A DNA stretch of 64,000 nucleotides from the NCBI GenBank assembly GCA_002339675.1, contig DDKB01000008.1:496001-560000 (forward strand), in the 5' to 3' direction. This stretch comes from Stutzerimonas stutzeri. Lineage in GTDB: Bacteria > Pseudomonadota > Gammaproteobacteria > Pseudomonadales > Pseudomonadaceae. The notes below the pieces were generated by a model, which saw nothing but the letters and a program-made list of their open reading frames with translations, was not told the DNA's origin and did not search any database. The stretch's first letter is position 1. Every line of letters starts with the position of its first letter. Shown piece by piece: positions 16,575 to 25,181 of the stretch. The position numbers and the translations under genes were made by a program.

Positions 16575-16683
16575 AGCAGCGGTGGCTGGACGTACGGCGG
16601 CCAACGCCAAGCGATCGAGCCGAAGCCCAGGCTTCGGCAATGGCCACCCAGCGTGAACCGACCCAGGCAGCCAACACTTCGAC

Positions 16684-16835
16684 GTAGCAGCGAGCTTGCT
16701 CGCGAAGCGTTTCGGTCACTGCTGCCGGGCCTGTGCGCGAGCGTCATAGAGCGGGCATGAGCCCACCGTTAGCAGCACGTCCACATGGCGGGCTCTAGCC
16801 CCTACCAATGGATCAACCCCCGGACGGCCGGGGGT
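16684..16835. repeat. REP element and palindromes between cgdB and the carboxylase gene
   Basis: GTAGCAGCGAGCTTGCTCGCG at 16684-16704 is a single REP unit, one base different from the copy at 2436. At about 16750-16800 there is a degraded pair of the GCGGGC...GCCCACC intergenic palindrome. ACCCCCGG-ACGG-CCGGGGGT at 16816-16835 is a perfect 8-bp hairpin about 50 bases before the carboxylase start. It could be an attenuator or RNA-stability element inside the operon. The gap otherwise holds no gene. Confidence 0.7.
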
Positions 16836-16887
16836 GATGAACGAATAAAGGCGGGACGGCCCGCCCAGCCCCTCGAGGGTTTCAACC

Positions 16888-19800
16888 ATGTTCGACAAAC
16901 TCCTGATCGCCAACCGCGGCGCCATCGCCTGCCGCATTCTGCACACGCTGCGTGCCCTGGACGTAAAAGGCGTGGCCGTCTATTCAGAAGCGGATGCCGC
17001 CAGCTTGCACATCCAGCAGGCTGATGAAGCCCATAGCCTCGGTGAAGGCGCTGCATCGAACACCTATCTGGTGGTCGACAAGATCCTCGGTATCGCGCAG
17101 GCCGCCGGTGCGACGGCGATTCATCCCGGCTACGGTTTTCTTTCCGAGAATGCCGCCTTTGCCGAGGCCTGCGAGGCGGCCGGCATCGCCTTTGTCGGAC
17201 CGACGCCCGAGCAGCTTCGGGTGTTTGGGCTCAAGCACACCGCGCGAGCGCTGGCCAAGCAGCACGGCGTGCCGATGCTGGAAGGCACCGAACTGCTGGA
17301 GAGCCTCGAAGCCGCGCTGGAAGCCGGCCAACAGGTCGGTTATCCGGTCATGCTCAAGAGCACGGCTGGCGGCGGCGGCATTGGCATGCGCGTATGCCGC
17401 TCGGCCGAGGAGCTGTCAGATGCCTTCGACGCAGTTAAACGCCTGGGGCAGAACAACTTCAGCGATTCGGGTGTGTTCATCGAAAAATACATTCAGCGCG
17501 CCCGCCATCTGGAAGTGCAGGTATTTGGTGACGGCCAGGGCGAGGTGATCGCGCTGGGCGTTCGCGACTGCTCGGTGCAGCGGCGCAACCAGAAAGTGCT
17601 GGAAGAAACACCGGCACCGAACCTGCCGACCGGCATGGCCGAGGCTCTGTGCGAAGCCGCCATCAAGCTGGCCAAGGCGGTGAACTACCGCAGCGCTGGA
17701 ACCGTCGAGTTTGTCTACGACGCTGAGGCCGAGCGCTTCTACTTTCTCGAAGTGAACACCCGCCTGCAGGTCGAACACGGCGTGACCGAGCAAGTCTGGG
17801 GCGTAGACCTGGTGCGCTGGATGATCGAGCTGGCAGCAGGTGACCTGCCGCCTTTGTCGGCACTGGCGAAGGACTTGAATCCCCGCGGCCACGCCGTCCA
17901 GGCACGCCTCTACGCCGAAGACCCGGGCCGCGACTTCCAACCAAGTCCGGGCCTGCTGACCGCCGTGAATTTCCCCGAGTCAGATCGCAAGGCTCTGCGC
18001 ATCGACACCTGGGTCGAGGCTGGCTGCGAGATTCCGCCCTACTTCGACCCGATGATCGCCAAGCTCATCACCCATGCGCCGACCCGTGAAGCGGCCCACG
18101 CTGCGCTCGATCAGGCGTTGGCCCGCACCCTGCTCTATGGCGTCGAGACCAACCGCGACTACCTGCGTCAGATCCTCGCCTATGCGCCCTTTGCCGAAGG
18201 CAATCCCTGGACCCGCTGCCTGGAAGGCCTGACTTACCAGGCCGCCACCTTTGAGGTGCTCGCAGCTGGCACCCAGACCACCGTGCAGGACTTCCCCGGA
18301 CGGCTCGGCTACTGGGCTGTCGGCGTGCCACCGTCCGGTCCGATGGACAGCCGTGCGCTGCGCCTGGGCAATGCGCTGCTGGGCAATCCGGCCGATGCCG
18401 CAGGCCTGGAAGTCACCATGAGCGGGCCGATCGTGCGCTTCAATACCGATGCGGTGGCTGTGGTAACCGGCGCTGACATTCCAGTGAAACTCGACGACAT
18501 CGAGCAACCGATGTGCACCGCGATCCTGGTCAAGGCTGGCAGCACGCTTTCGCTCGGCACCATCGCAGGTCCCGGTGCGCGCAGCTACCTGAGCGTACGC
18601 GGCGGACTGCAGGTGCCCGATTATCTGGGCAGCAAGAGCACCTTCACCCTCGGCCAGTTCGGCGGCCATGCCGGGCGCGCCTTGCGGGCCGGTGATGTGC
18701 TGCACCTTCCCGAACTGGCTGACGACAGCGTTGGCGCAAGCCTGCCGCTGGAACTGTGCTCAGCCTTGCCCGCAGTGCGCGAGATTCGCGTGATCTACGG
18801 CCCGCATGGCGCGCCGGAATATTTCACCGAAGGCTATATCGACAAATTCTTCGCCACCGACTGGGAAGTGCATTTCAACTCCAGCCGGACCGGCGTGCGC
18901 TTGATCGGCCCGAAACCCGAGTGGGTACGCGACAGCGGCGGCGAGGCTGGCCTGCACCCGTCGAACATCCACGACAACCCCTACGCCATCGGCGCGGTGG
19001 ACTTCACCGGCGACATGCCGGTCATCCTCGGTCCGGACGGCCCAAGCCTCGGCGGCTTCGTCTGCCCGGTGACCATCATCGAGGCCGACCTCTGGCAGAT
19101 GGGTCAGCTCAAGGCTGGCGACAAGGTGCGTTTCGTACCAGTGGAGGTGACCACCGCGCGGCAGCTGGCGAAGGCGTTGAACGACGAATGTGCGCTTCGT
19201 GGCAGCCAGAGCGACGGCACCCTCCCCGCTCCTACAAGTGCGCAAGCGCTCACCTCGCCCATCGTCCTCGATCTAGGTGAGGACGACACCCGGCTGGTCG
19301 CCCGCCTCTCTGGCGACACCCACCTGCTGCTGGAAGTCGGCGCGCCTGAACTGGATCTTGTTCTGCGCTTTCGTGGCCATGCGCTGATGCAGGCGCTGGA
19401 GGCGAAGAACCTCGACGGCGTGATCGACCTCACCCCCGGCATTCGCTCCCTGCAGGTCCACTACCAGCCAGAAACCCTGCCGTTGCGGACGTTGCTCAAC
19501 ATCGTCGAGGGTGAATGGGACGCGGTGTGCGCCGCCCGCGACCTGAAAGTCCCCTCGCGAACCGTCTACCTGCCCTTGTCCTGGGACGACCCGGCCTGTC
19601 AGTTGGCCATCGAAAAATACATGACCACCGTGCGCAAGGATGCGCCCTGGTGCCCGAGCAACCTGGAATTTATCCGCCGCATCAATGATTTGCCAAACCT
19701 TGATGCAGTGCATCGCACGGTGTTCGAGGCCAGCTATCTGGTAATGGGCCTCGGTGATGTCTACCTCGGCGCCCCGGTCGCGACGCCGCTCGACCCACGG

Positions 19801-20502
19801 CATCGGCTGGTGACCACCAAGTACAACCCGGCACGCACCTGGACCGCGGAAAACTCCGTGGGCATCGGCGGCGCCTACATGTGCGTCTATGGCATGGAAG
19901 GCCCGGGTGGTTACCAGTTCGTCGGCCGCACCCTGCAGATGTGGAACCGCTACCGCGCGGTGGAGGCCTTCGGCGGCAAGCCCTGGCTGCTGCGCTTCTT
20001 TGACCAGATTCGCTTCTACCCGGTTTCTGCCGAAGAGCTCTTGAAGATCCGCCGCGATTTTCCCCTGGGCCGCTACCCGCTGAAGATCGAAGAGAGTGAG
20101 CTGCGCCTGTCCGACTATCAGGACTTTCTGGCGAAGGAAGCCGAAGGCATTGACGCCTTTCGCAGCCAGCAGCGCGCCGCGTTCGACGCCGAACGCCAAC
20201 GCTGGATCGCCTCAGGCCAGGCGCACTTCGAGAGCGAGGAAGTCGCCGCTGAACTTGGTGAAGACGCCCCGCTCGGCGCCGGCGAGCACGGTATCGAAAG
20301 CCACATTGCCGGCAACCTCTGGCAGGTTTCGGTGGCCGAGGGCGCACGGGTGGAAGCCGGCGACGTGCTGGTGATCCTGGAAAGCATGAAGATGGAAATC
20401 CCGATCACCGCACCGGTTTCCGGCGTGGTGAAGGACATCCGTGTGCAGCCTGGCTCGCCGGTGCGCGCCGGACAGCGCGTGGTAGTGATTGAGGAGGCGT
20501 GA
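16888..20502 (+). CDS. Urea carboxylase-family guanidine carboxylase (biotin-dependent)
   Basis: A 1204-residue enzyme that carboxylates guanidine, and also urea more weakly in homologues, using ATP, bicarbonate and biotin. The biotin-carboxylase half (1-450) shows MFDKLLIANRGAIACR, the ATP-grasp loop TAGGGGIGMR and EVNTRLQVEHGVTE. The carboxyltransferase part has AHS2-like (VQDFPGRLGYWAVGVPPSGPMD, about 455-770) and AHS1-like (about 820-1050) domains. The biotinyl domain ends the chain, with the biotin lysine at residue 1168 in LESMKMEI. The guanidine assignment rests on the riboswitch and the DUF1989 genes in the same operon; residues that separate urea from guanidine enzymes were not evaluated. 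Ribosome site GAGGG. Confidence 0.9.
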   Translation: MFDKLLIANRGAIACRILHTLRALDVKGVAVYSEADAASLHIQQADEAHSLGEGAASNTYLVVDKILGIAQAAGATAIHPGYGFLSENAAFAEACEAAGIAFVGPTPEQLRVFGLKHTARALAKQHGVPMLEGTELLESLEAALEAGQQVGYPVMLKSTAGGGGIGMRVCRSAEELSDAFDAVKRLGQNNFSDSGVFIEKYIQRARHLEVQVFGDGQGEVIALGVRDCSVQRRNQKVLEETPAPNLPTGMAEALCEAAIKLAKAVNYRSAGTVEFVYDAEAERFYFLEVNTRLQVEHGVTEQVWGVDLVRWMIELAAGDLPPLSALAKDLNPRGHAVQARLYAEDPGRDFQPSPGLLTAVNFPESDRKALRIDTWVEAGCEIPPYFDPMIAKLITHAPTREAAHAALDQALARTLLYGVETNRDYLRQILAYAPFAEGNPWTRCLEGLTYQAATFEVLAAGTQTTVQDFPGRLGYWAVGVPPSGPMDSRALRLGNALLGNPADAAGLEVTMSGPIVRFNTDAVAVVTGADIPVKLDDIEQPMCTAILVKAGSTLSLGTIAGPGARSYLSVRGGLQVPDYLGSKSTFTLGQFGGHAGRALRAGDVLHLPELADDSVGASLPLELCSALPAVREIRVIYGPHGAPEYFTEGYIDKFFATDWEVHFNSSRTGVRLIGPKPEWVRDSGGEAGLHPSNIHDNPYAIGAVDFTGDMPVILGPDGPSLGGFVCPVTIIEADLWQMGQLKAGDKVRFVPVEVTTARQLAKALNDECALRGSQSDGTLPAPTSAQALTSPIVLDLGEDDTRLVARLSGDTHLLLEVGAPELDLVLRFRGHALMQALEAKNLDGVIDLTPGIRSLQVHYQPETLPLRTLLNIVEGEWDAVCAARDLKVPSRTVYLPLSWDDPACQLAIEKYMTTVRKDAPWCPSNLEFIRRINDLPNLDAVHRTVFEASYLVMGLGDVYLGAPVATPLDPRHRLVTTKYNPARTWTAENSVGIGGAYMCVYGMEGPGGYQFVGRTLQMWNRYRAVEAFGGKPWLLRFFDQIRFYPVSAEELLKIRRDFPLGRYPLKIEESELRLSDYQDFLAKEAEGIDAFRSQQRAAFDAERQRWIASGQAHFESEEVAAELGEDAPLGAGEHGIESHIAGNLWQVSVAEGARVEAGDVLVILESMKMEIPITAPVSGVVKDIRVQPGSPVRAGQRVVVIEEA

Positions 20503-20529
20503 CGCCGTCCGGACAACACCGAACCCTAA

Positions 20530-20614
20530 GGTGGATCACGCTTCACCGATCCACCAACCGGCCCACCGAGCCGTTCCGAACATCACGCGTGGAAAAGGCG
20601 TTGCCGTTTTCCAC
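20530..20614. repeat. Two palindromic intergenic repeats between carboxylase and allophanate hydrolase
   Basis: GGTGGATC...GATCCACC (20530-20555) and GTGGAAAAGGC...GCCGTTTTCCAC (20589-20614, followed by CCTACG) are imperfect members of the GTAGGGTGGA-type palindromes common between genes in P. stutzeri relatives. They sit inside the operon and may affect mRNA stability. Confidence 0.65.
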
Positions 20615-20631
20615 CCTACGAGGAATACAAC

Positions 20632-22434
20632 GTGACCATCGACTTCGATCTACGCCTCGACACACTGCGCACGGCTTACTCCAGCGCCCAGCTGTCACCA
20701 CGCAACCTTATCGCTGCAGTGCACGAGCAAGCCACCGCCCTGCAAGCCGAATTCAATCTCTTCATTCATCTGCTAACAGAGGATGAACTGGAGCCCTACC
20801 TCGCCGCCCTGGACAGCAAATCCCCGGACGATCTGCCGCTGTACGGCATCCCCTTCGCGATCAAGGACAATATTGACCTGGCCGGCATTCCCACCACAGC
20901 CGCCTGCCCGGCCTTTGCCTACACGCCCGAAACCAGCGCTACCATCGTCGAGCAGCTGATTGCCCTTGGCGCGATCCCGCTGGGCAAGACCAACCTTGAC
21001 CAGTTCGCCACCGGCCTCAACGGCACTCGCTCGCCCTATGGTGAATGCCGTAACAGCGTGCACCCGGCCTACCCGTCGGGCGGCTCCAGTGCCGGCTCAT
21101 CCCTGTCCGTCGCGCTGGGCATTTGCAGCTTTGCGCTGGGCACCGACACCGCCGGTTCCGGTCGGGTGCCGGCGGCGCTGAACAACCTGGTCGGCCTCAA
21201 GGCCAGCAAGGGACTGATCTCCACCGCAGGCGTCGTGCCGGCGTGCCGTACGCTGGACTGCGTCACCTTTTTCACCGCGACCGCAGCCGAAGCCAGTCAG
21301 CTTCTCGCCCTGACCGCCAGGCTCGATCCGCGTGACGAATACAGCCGCACCAACCCCGCATGGAACGACGGTTCGGCCTTCGGCAAGATCGCTACCTTCC
21401 GCTTCGGCGTGCCAAGCGGGCTGGAGTTTCTCGGTTGCCCGGAAAGCCCGGCGCTGTTCGCTGCCACCATCGAGCATCTACAGGCCCTTGGGGGCGAGCC
21501 GGTAGAAATCGACTTCGAGCCGTTCCTTGAGGCAGCGCGCTTGCTGTATGAGGGGCCCTGGGTCGCTGAACGTTACAGCGTCGCCGGCGAGCTGATCGAA
21601 CTACAGCCGGACGCCGTGCTGCCGGTAATCAAGGCCGTGCTGGAAAAGGCGCCCGGCACCACCGCGGTTCAGCTGTTTCGCGCGCAATATCGGCTGCAGC
21701 AGCTCAAGGCCATCTGCGACCGGATCATGGCTGGGGTCGACTGCATCCTCACGCCTGCCTACCCGCGACCGGTCACCCTGGACGAGCTGCACGCCGAACC
21801 GGTCAAGCGCAACTCGGATCTAGGCTATTACACCAACTTCATGAACATGCTCGACTATGCCGCCGTTGCGGTGCCCGCCGACACAATGCAGAATGGCCTG
21901 CCGTGGGGCGTTACCCTGTTCGGTCGCGTGTTCACCGACCAGTACCTGCTGAGCCTGGCCGATGCACTGCAGCGAGGCACCGGAATCCCCCTGGTCGGCG
22001 GCCAGTCCATCACCAAAGCCGCGCCGACACATCCGGCGCGCAATGACCGGGCCCGCGTGGTCGTCTGCGGCGCGCATCTGGACGGTCTGCCGCTCAATTG
22101 GCAGCTCACGCAGCGCAGTGGTCGGCTGCTGGAAGCCACCCACAGCTCAGCGAATTACAAGCTCTACGCGCTGGCCGGCGGCCCGCCGTTCCGCCCTGGC
22201 ATGGTCCGGGTTGCCGAAGGCGGAGCGGCCATCGAAGTGGAAGTCTGGGAAATCCCCAGTAGCGAACTGGGCTCTTTTCTCACCGGCATCCCCGCGCCGT
22301 TGGGCCTGGGCAAGGTGCAGCTGGCCGATGGCCGCTGGGAAACCGGCTTCATCTGCGAGCCCTATGGTCTGGAGGGTGCCGTCGACATCACCGAATTCGG
22401 TGGCTGGCGGGCTTATATGAAGAGTCGGCACTAA
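20632..22434 (+). CDS. atzF: Allophanate hydrolase
   Basis: A 600-residue enzyme that hydrolyses allophanate to two ammonia and two CO2, the last nitrogen-releasing step of guanidine, urea, biuret or cyanurate degradation. The amidase-signature domain (1-450) has the catalytic Lys in FAIKDNIDLAG and the Ser pair in YPSGGSSAGSSLSVA, with GTDTAGSGRVPAA. The C-terminal domain (about 470-600: AHLDGLPLN, HSSANYKLYAL, FICEPYGLEGA) is the decarboxylating part seen in full-length allophanate hydrolases. It starts at GTG 20632 with CGAGGAAT upstream. It follows the carboxylase after 129 bases of repeats. Confidence 0.95.
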   Translation: MTIDFDLRLDTLRTAYSSAQLSPRNLIAAVHEQATALQAEFNLFIHLLTEDELEPYLAALDSKSPDDLPLYGIPFAIKDNIDLAGIPTTAACPAFAYTPETSATIVEQLIALGAIPLGKTNLDQFATGLNGTRSPYGECRNSVHPAYPSGGSSAGSSLSVALGICSFALGTDTAGSGRVPAALNNLVGLKASKGLISTAGVVPACRTLDCVTFFTATAAEASQLLALTARLDPRDEYSRTNPAWNDGSAFGKIATFRFGVPSGLEFLGCPESPALFAATIEHLQALGGEPVEIDFEPFLEAARLLYEGPWVAERYSVAGELIELQPDAVLPVIKAVLEKAPGTTAVQLFRAQYRLQQLKAICDRIMAGVDCILTPAYPRPVTLDELHAEPVKRNSDLGYYTNFMNMLDYAAVAVPADTMQNGLPWGVTLFGRVFTDQYLLSLADALQRGTGIPLVGGQSITKAAPTHPARNDRARVVVCGAHLDGLPLNWQLTQRSGRLLEATHSSANYKLYALAGGPPFRPGMVRVAEGGAAIEVEVWEIPSSELGSFLTGIPAPLGLGKVQLADGRWETGFICEPYGLEGAVDITEFGGWRAYMKSRH

Positions 22435-22637
22435 CAGCCATTCGGGACGGATGATCCGGCCCTACGGACACCGCCACTCGCATCTGCTGCCGCTCGGCCT
22501 GGCTGCGACGTCGCTCGGTGTTGGGCTGGATTGATATCACCACTCCTTTTCGTCCCCGCCGGAACATCCCTTACTGGACGTCCTCCGATGCAAAGCGACG
22601 CCGAACATTCGGCTCAACCTGCATCAGAGGAGGCTCC

Positions 22638-23609
22638 ATGCGCATCACCCTTCCACCTCTCGGCTTTGGCGGCGCGCCGCTGGGCAACATGTTCCAGCCT
22701 CTCGACGAAGCCACGGCCGACGCGACGCTCAAGGCCGCCTGGGAAGCGGGCATCCGCTATTACGACACCTCGCCGCATTACGGCGCGGGCCTTGCCGAAC
22801 AGCGCTTCGGGAGGTTGCTCAGCCACAAGCCACGCGACGAATTTGTGCTGAGTACCAAGGTCGGTCGGCTGCTGAGGCCGGCAAATGCCCCTGAGAACGC
22901 CAAACCCTTTGTCGACGAGCTGCCGAACAAGCGTGTCGTCGATTACTCCGCCGACGGCGCGCGGCGCTCCATTGAAGACAGCCTGGAGCGCATGGGGGTC
23001 GACCGAATCGATGTCGCCTTCATTCACGACGTGTCTGAAGACCAATGGGGCCCGCAGTGGACCGAGTACTTCCAGCAGGCTATGCAGGGCGCGGCGAAAG
23101 CCCTGACGCAAATGCGTGACGAAGGCCTAATTCGCGGCTGGGGGCTGGGCGTGAACCTGGTCGAGCCCTGCCGGCTGGCGCTCGAGCAGTCCGACCCTGA
23201 CGTATTCCTGCTAGCCGGACGCTACTCGCTTTTGGATCACCGCGAAGCGCTGGACACCTTATTCCCACAGTGCGTGGAGCGTGGCGTCGGGATCGTCGTC
23301 GGTGGCCCCTTCAACTCCGGTGTGCTGGCCGGCGGCGAGCACTACGACTATGCCGACGCACCCGAGGCGATCCGCAAGAAGACCCAGGCGATCGAGGCCG
23401 TGTGCGGCGAGTTCGGCGTCGATATCCGTGCCGCCGCGCTGCAATTCTGCCTGGCTCATCCCGCGGTGCTGTCCGCCATCCCCGGCACCAGCAACCCGAA
23501 GCGTCCGGCGCAGTATGTGCAGCAGTTCGAAGCCGAGATACCGGCCGCGTTCTGGCGGGCACTGAAGGACAAGCAACTGCTGCCTGAGGATGTGCCGGTG
23601 CCGGCGTAA
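22638..23609 (+). CDS. Aldo/keto reductase
   Basis: A 323-residue AKR barrel enzyme. Catalytic residues are visible: Asp and Tyr in YYDTSPHYGAGLAE, Lys in LSTKVGRL and His in AFIHDVSED. SAIPGTSNP near the end is part of the NADP(H) site. It resembles the L-fucose/D-threo-aldose dehydrogenase and pyridoxal dehydrogenase subgroup. The ATG at 22638 has GAGGAGG seven bases upstream, and the frame before it is not coding-like. It follows allophanate hydrolase after about 200 bases and precedes a hairpin, so it may be the last gene of operon 1; its role in guanidine use is unknown. Confidence 0.85.
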   Translation: MRITLPPLGFGGAPLGNMFQPLDEATADATLKAAWEAGIRYYDTSPHYGAGLAEQRFGRLLSHKPRDEFVLSTKVGRLLRPANAPENAKPFVDELPNKRVVDYSADGARRSIEDSLERMGVDRIDVAFIHDVSEDQWGPQWTEYFQQAMQGAAKALTQMRDEGLIRGWGLGVNLVEPCRLALEQSDPDVFLLAGRYSLLDHREALDTLFPQCVERGVGIVVGGPFNSGVLAGGEHYDYADAPEAIRKKTQAIEAVCGEFGVDIRAAALQFCLAHPAVLSAIPGTSNPKRPAQYVQQFEAEIPAAFWRALKDKQLLPEDVPVPA

Positions 23610-23631
23610 CGCCGACCGCCAGTATTGAATC

Positions 23632-23660
23632 GCTGGCATGACGCACGACGTCATGCCAGC
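23632..23660 (+). terminator. Hairpin closing operon 1
   Basis: A perfect 12-bp stem (GCTGGCATGACG / CGTCATGCCAGC) with loop CACGA lies 22 bases after the aldo/keto reductase stop. The T run is poor (AATTGCTT). Confidence 0.6.
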
Positions 23661-23778
23661 AATTGCTTGAGCCCAGCACACCGCCGCAGAACGCCACGAG
23701 GCACCCGTCGCTCCCGGTTGATACCTCGTCCTCCCCCTGATGACGTCCGTCGCGCTCCTCCCCTGTCACGACCAACGG

Positions 23779-23795
23779 GGCACCATTGCAGCGCA
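23779..23795 (+). promoter_or_regulatory. NtrC-like site upstream of operon 2
   Basis: GGCACC-ATTGC-AGCGCA matches the NtrC box with three mismatches and is clearly similar to the site before operon 1 (both read GCACCAT, then GCAG, then GCA). It lies about 140 bases before the predicted transcription start. Confidence 0.35.
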
Positions 23796-23902
23796 CAACT
23801 CACCATTTGAGCGCAGCCCGGTTACGGCCATAGCGTGACGATCGGTCGAGATATGCCGGCCAACTCATTGAATCCGTTCCGCAAAAATCCACCAGATAAA
23901 GA

Positions 23903-23918
23903 TGGCACGCAACCTGCT
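23903..23918 (+). promoter_or_regulatory. Sigma-54 promoter of operon 2
   Basis: TGGCAC-GCAAC-CTGCT has a perfect -24 box, correct spacing and one mismatch in the -12 box, keeping the essential GC. The predicted start is near 23929, 59 bases before the riboswitch. Confidence 0.65.
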
Positions 23919-23987
23919 CATCCCAGATAGAACGGGATGAGTCGCCACCACGCTCATGACGCTCGGCACACAGGAGCAACACAACAG

Positions 23988-24086
23988 GCGAACTAGGGTT
24001 CCGGCTCATGCAGATGAGCGCTGGTCCGAGAGTTCTCCGGTCCTACGGATTGGGACTACACGGCGGGATAAAAGCCCGGGAGGACG
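23988..24086 (+). ncRNA. Guanidine-I (ykkC) riboswitch, operon 2
   Basis: The same conserved blocks as the first copy occur: ACTAGGGTTCCGGCTC at 23992, CTGGTCCGAGAGTT at 24021, ACACGGCGGGATAAAAGCCC and GGGAG ending at 24082. The variable stem-loops differ in length and sequence, with covarying ends, so this is not a recent duplicate. It is 45 bases upstream of a binding-protein gene and places the whole eleven-gene operon under guanidine control. Confidence 0.95.
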
Positions 24087-24131
24087 CGATGTCATCCCGT
24101 GCCGGTTCTTCCACTGTGTAGGAGTTTCATC

Positions 24132-25139
24132 ATGACTGGACCACTGCTGCGTTCGCTGCACCACACCTTGCTTGGCGCCACGCTGGCGGCCGCGACGATC
24201 TTTGCGCCGCTGGCAGCCCAAGCCGCCGAAATGATGAAAATCGGCACGGTGGTATGGGCCGGTTATGGCCCCTTCTATGTCGCCGACAAGAAAGAACTGT
24301 TCAAGCCCCACGGCCTGGATGTCGAACTGCAGTTCTTCAATGACCCGGCGCTGATCCCCACCGCGATGCTCAGCCGCGCCCTGGACGGCGGCATGCTCAC
24401 CTATGACCAAGTGGTGGCCTCGGTCGCCAAGGGCCTCAAGCACCGCGTGGTGATGCCCATCGATTTTTCCAACGGGGGTGACGCCATCGTCGCCGACGCT
24501 TCGATCAACGCTGTGGCTGATTTCAAAGGCAAGAAGGTGGGTTACAACCCGCTGTCACCGTCCGACTTCCTGCTTGCCTATGCGCTGCAGCAGAACGGCC
24601 TGACCGAGAAGGACATCGATCCGGTCAACATGACGCCCGAAGGCATTCCCGGCGCCATGGCCTCTGGCAATCTGCCGGTCGGCGTGACCTACGAACCCAA
24701 CGTGTCGCAGATCCTCTCCATGGGCAGCGGCGACAAGTTCAAGGTGGTGTATTCCTCCAAGGATGCGCCCGGCCTGATCACCGACGTGCTGGTGTTCGAC
24801 GAGGCGGTAATCGCCAAGAAGCCGGAAGCCATCAAGGCGATGATCCAGGGCTACCTCGACGGCCTCGCCTATATGCAGGCGCACCCCGAGGAGTCGGCAG
24901 AGATCATCGGTGAAGTACTGGGCGTCAGCGCCGAGGAAGCAACCGAGCAGATGTCTGGCGCCTACAACATTCCGCTCGCTGAAATGGGCAAGAGCTTCGC
25001 CCCAGGTGACGACACCCATTCCTTCCATGGCAGCGGCGCGATCATCGCCAAGCTGCTGGTCGACAACGGACAGATCCCGGCCATGCCGGACTTCAGCCAC
25101 ACCTACGACGCCCAGTTCGTCGAGACGCTCGCCAAGTAG
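24132..25139 (+). CDS. ABC transporter substrate-binding protein (NMT1/THI5-like), operon 2
   Basis: A 335-residue periplasmic binding protein. The signal peptide ends around AAQAAE. The mature start MKIGTVVWAGYGPFYVADKKELF is the ligand-lobe opening of the NitT/TauT/NMT1 class. The ATG at 24132 has TAGGAG eight bases upstream. It is the first gene after the riboswitch. The permease and ATPase that would work with it are the last two genes of the operon, 6.5 kb downstream, an unusual split arrangement. The ligand is probably a guanidino compound or creatinine, inferred from context only. Confidence 0.88.
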   Translation: MTGPLLRSLHHTLLGATLAAATIFAPLAAQAAEMMKIGTVVWAGYGPFYVADKKELFKPHGLDVELQFFNDPALIPTAMLSRALDGGMLTYDQVVASVAKGLKHRVVMPIDFSNGGDAIVADASINAVADFKGKKVGYNPLSPSDFLLAYALQQNGLTEKDIDPVNMTPEGIPGAMASGNLPVGVTYEPNVSQILSMGSGDKFKVVYSSKDAPGLITDVLVFDEAVIAKKPEAIKAMIQGYLDGLAYMQAHPEESAEIIGEVLGVSAEEATEQMSGAYNIPLAEMGKSFAPGDDTHSFHGSGAIIAKLLVDNGQIPAMPDFSHTYDAQFVETLAK

Positions 25140-25181
25140 TGCATGCCGGGCGAGCCGCCGCTCGCCCGGTTGGAGACCGAT

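Noticed and set aside
14997..16640. Long minus-strand open frames opposite the ABC ATPase and DUF1989 genes
   Set aside because: These are shadows of well-supported plus-strand genes with overlapping starts and stops.
13320..24086. Riboswitch copies as a recent duplication or mobile cassette
   Set aside because: Only the conserved aptamer blocks agree; stems, loops and flanks differ. No direct repeats, integrase or transposase were seen at the ends.
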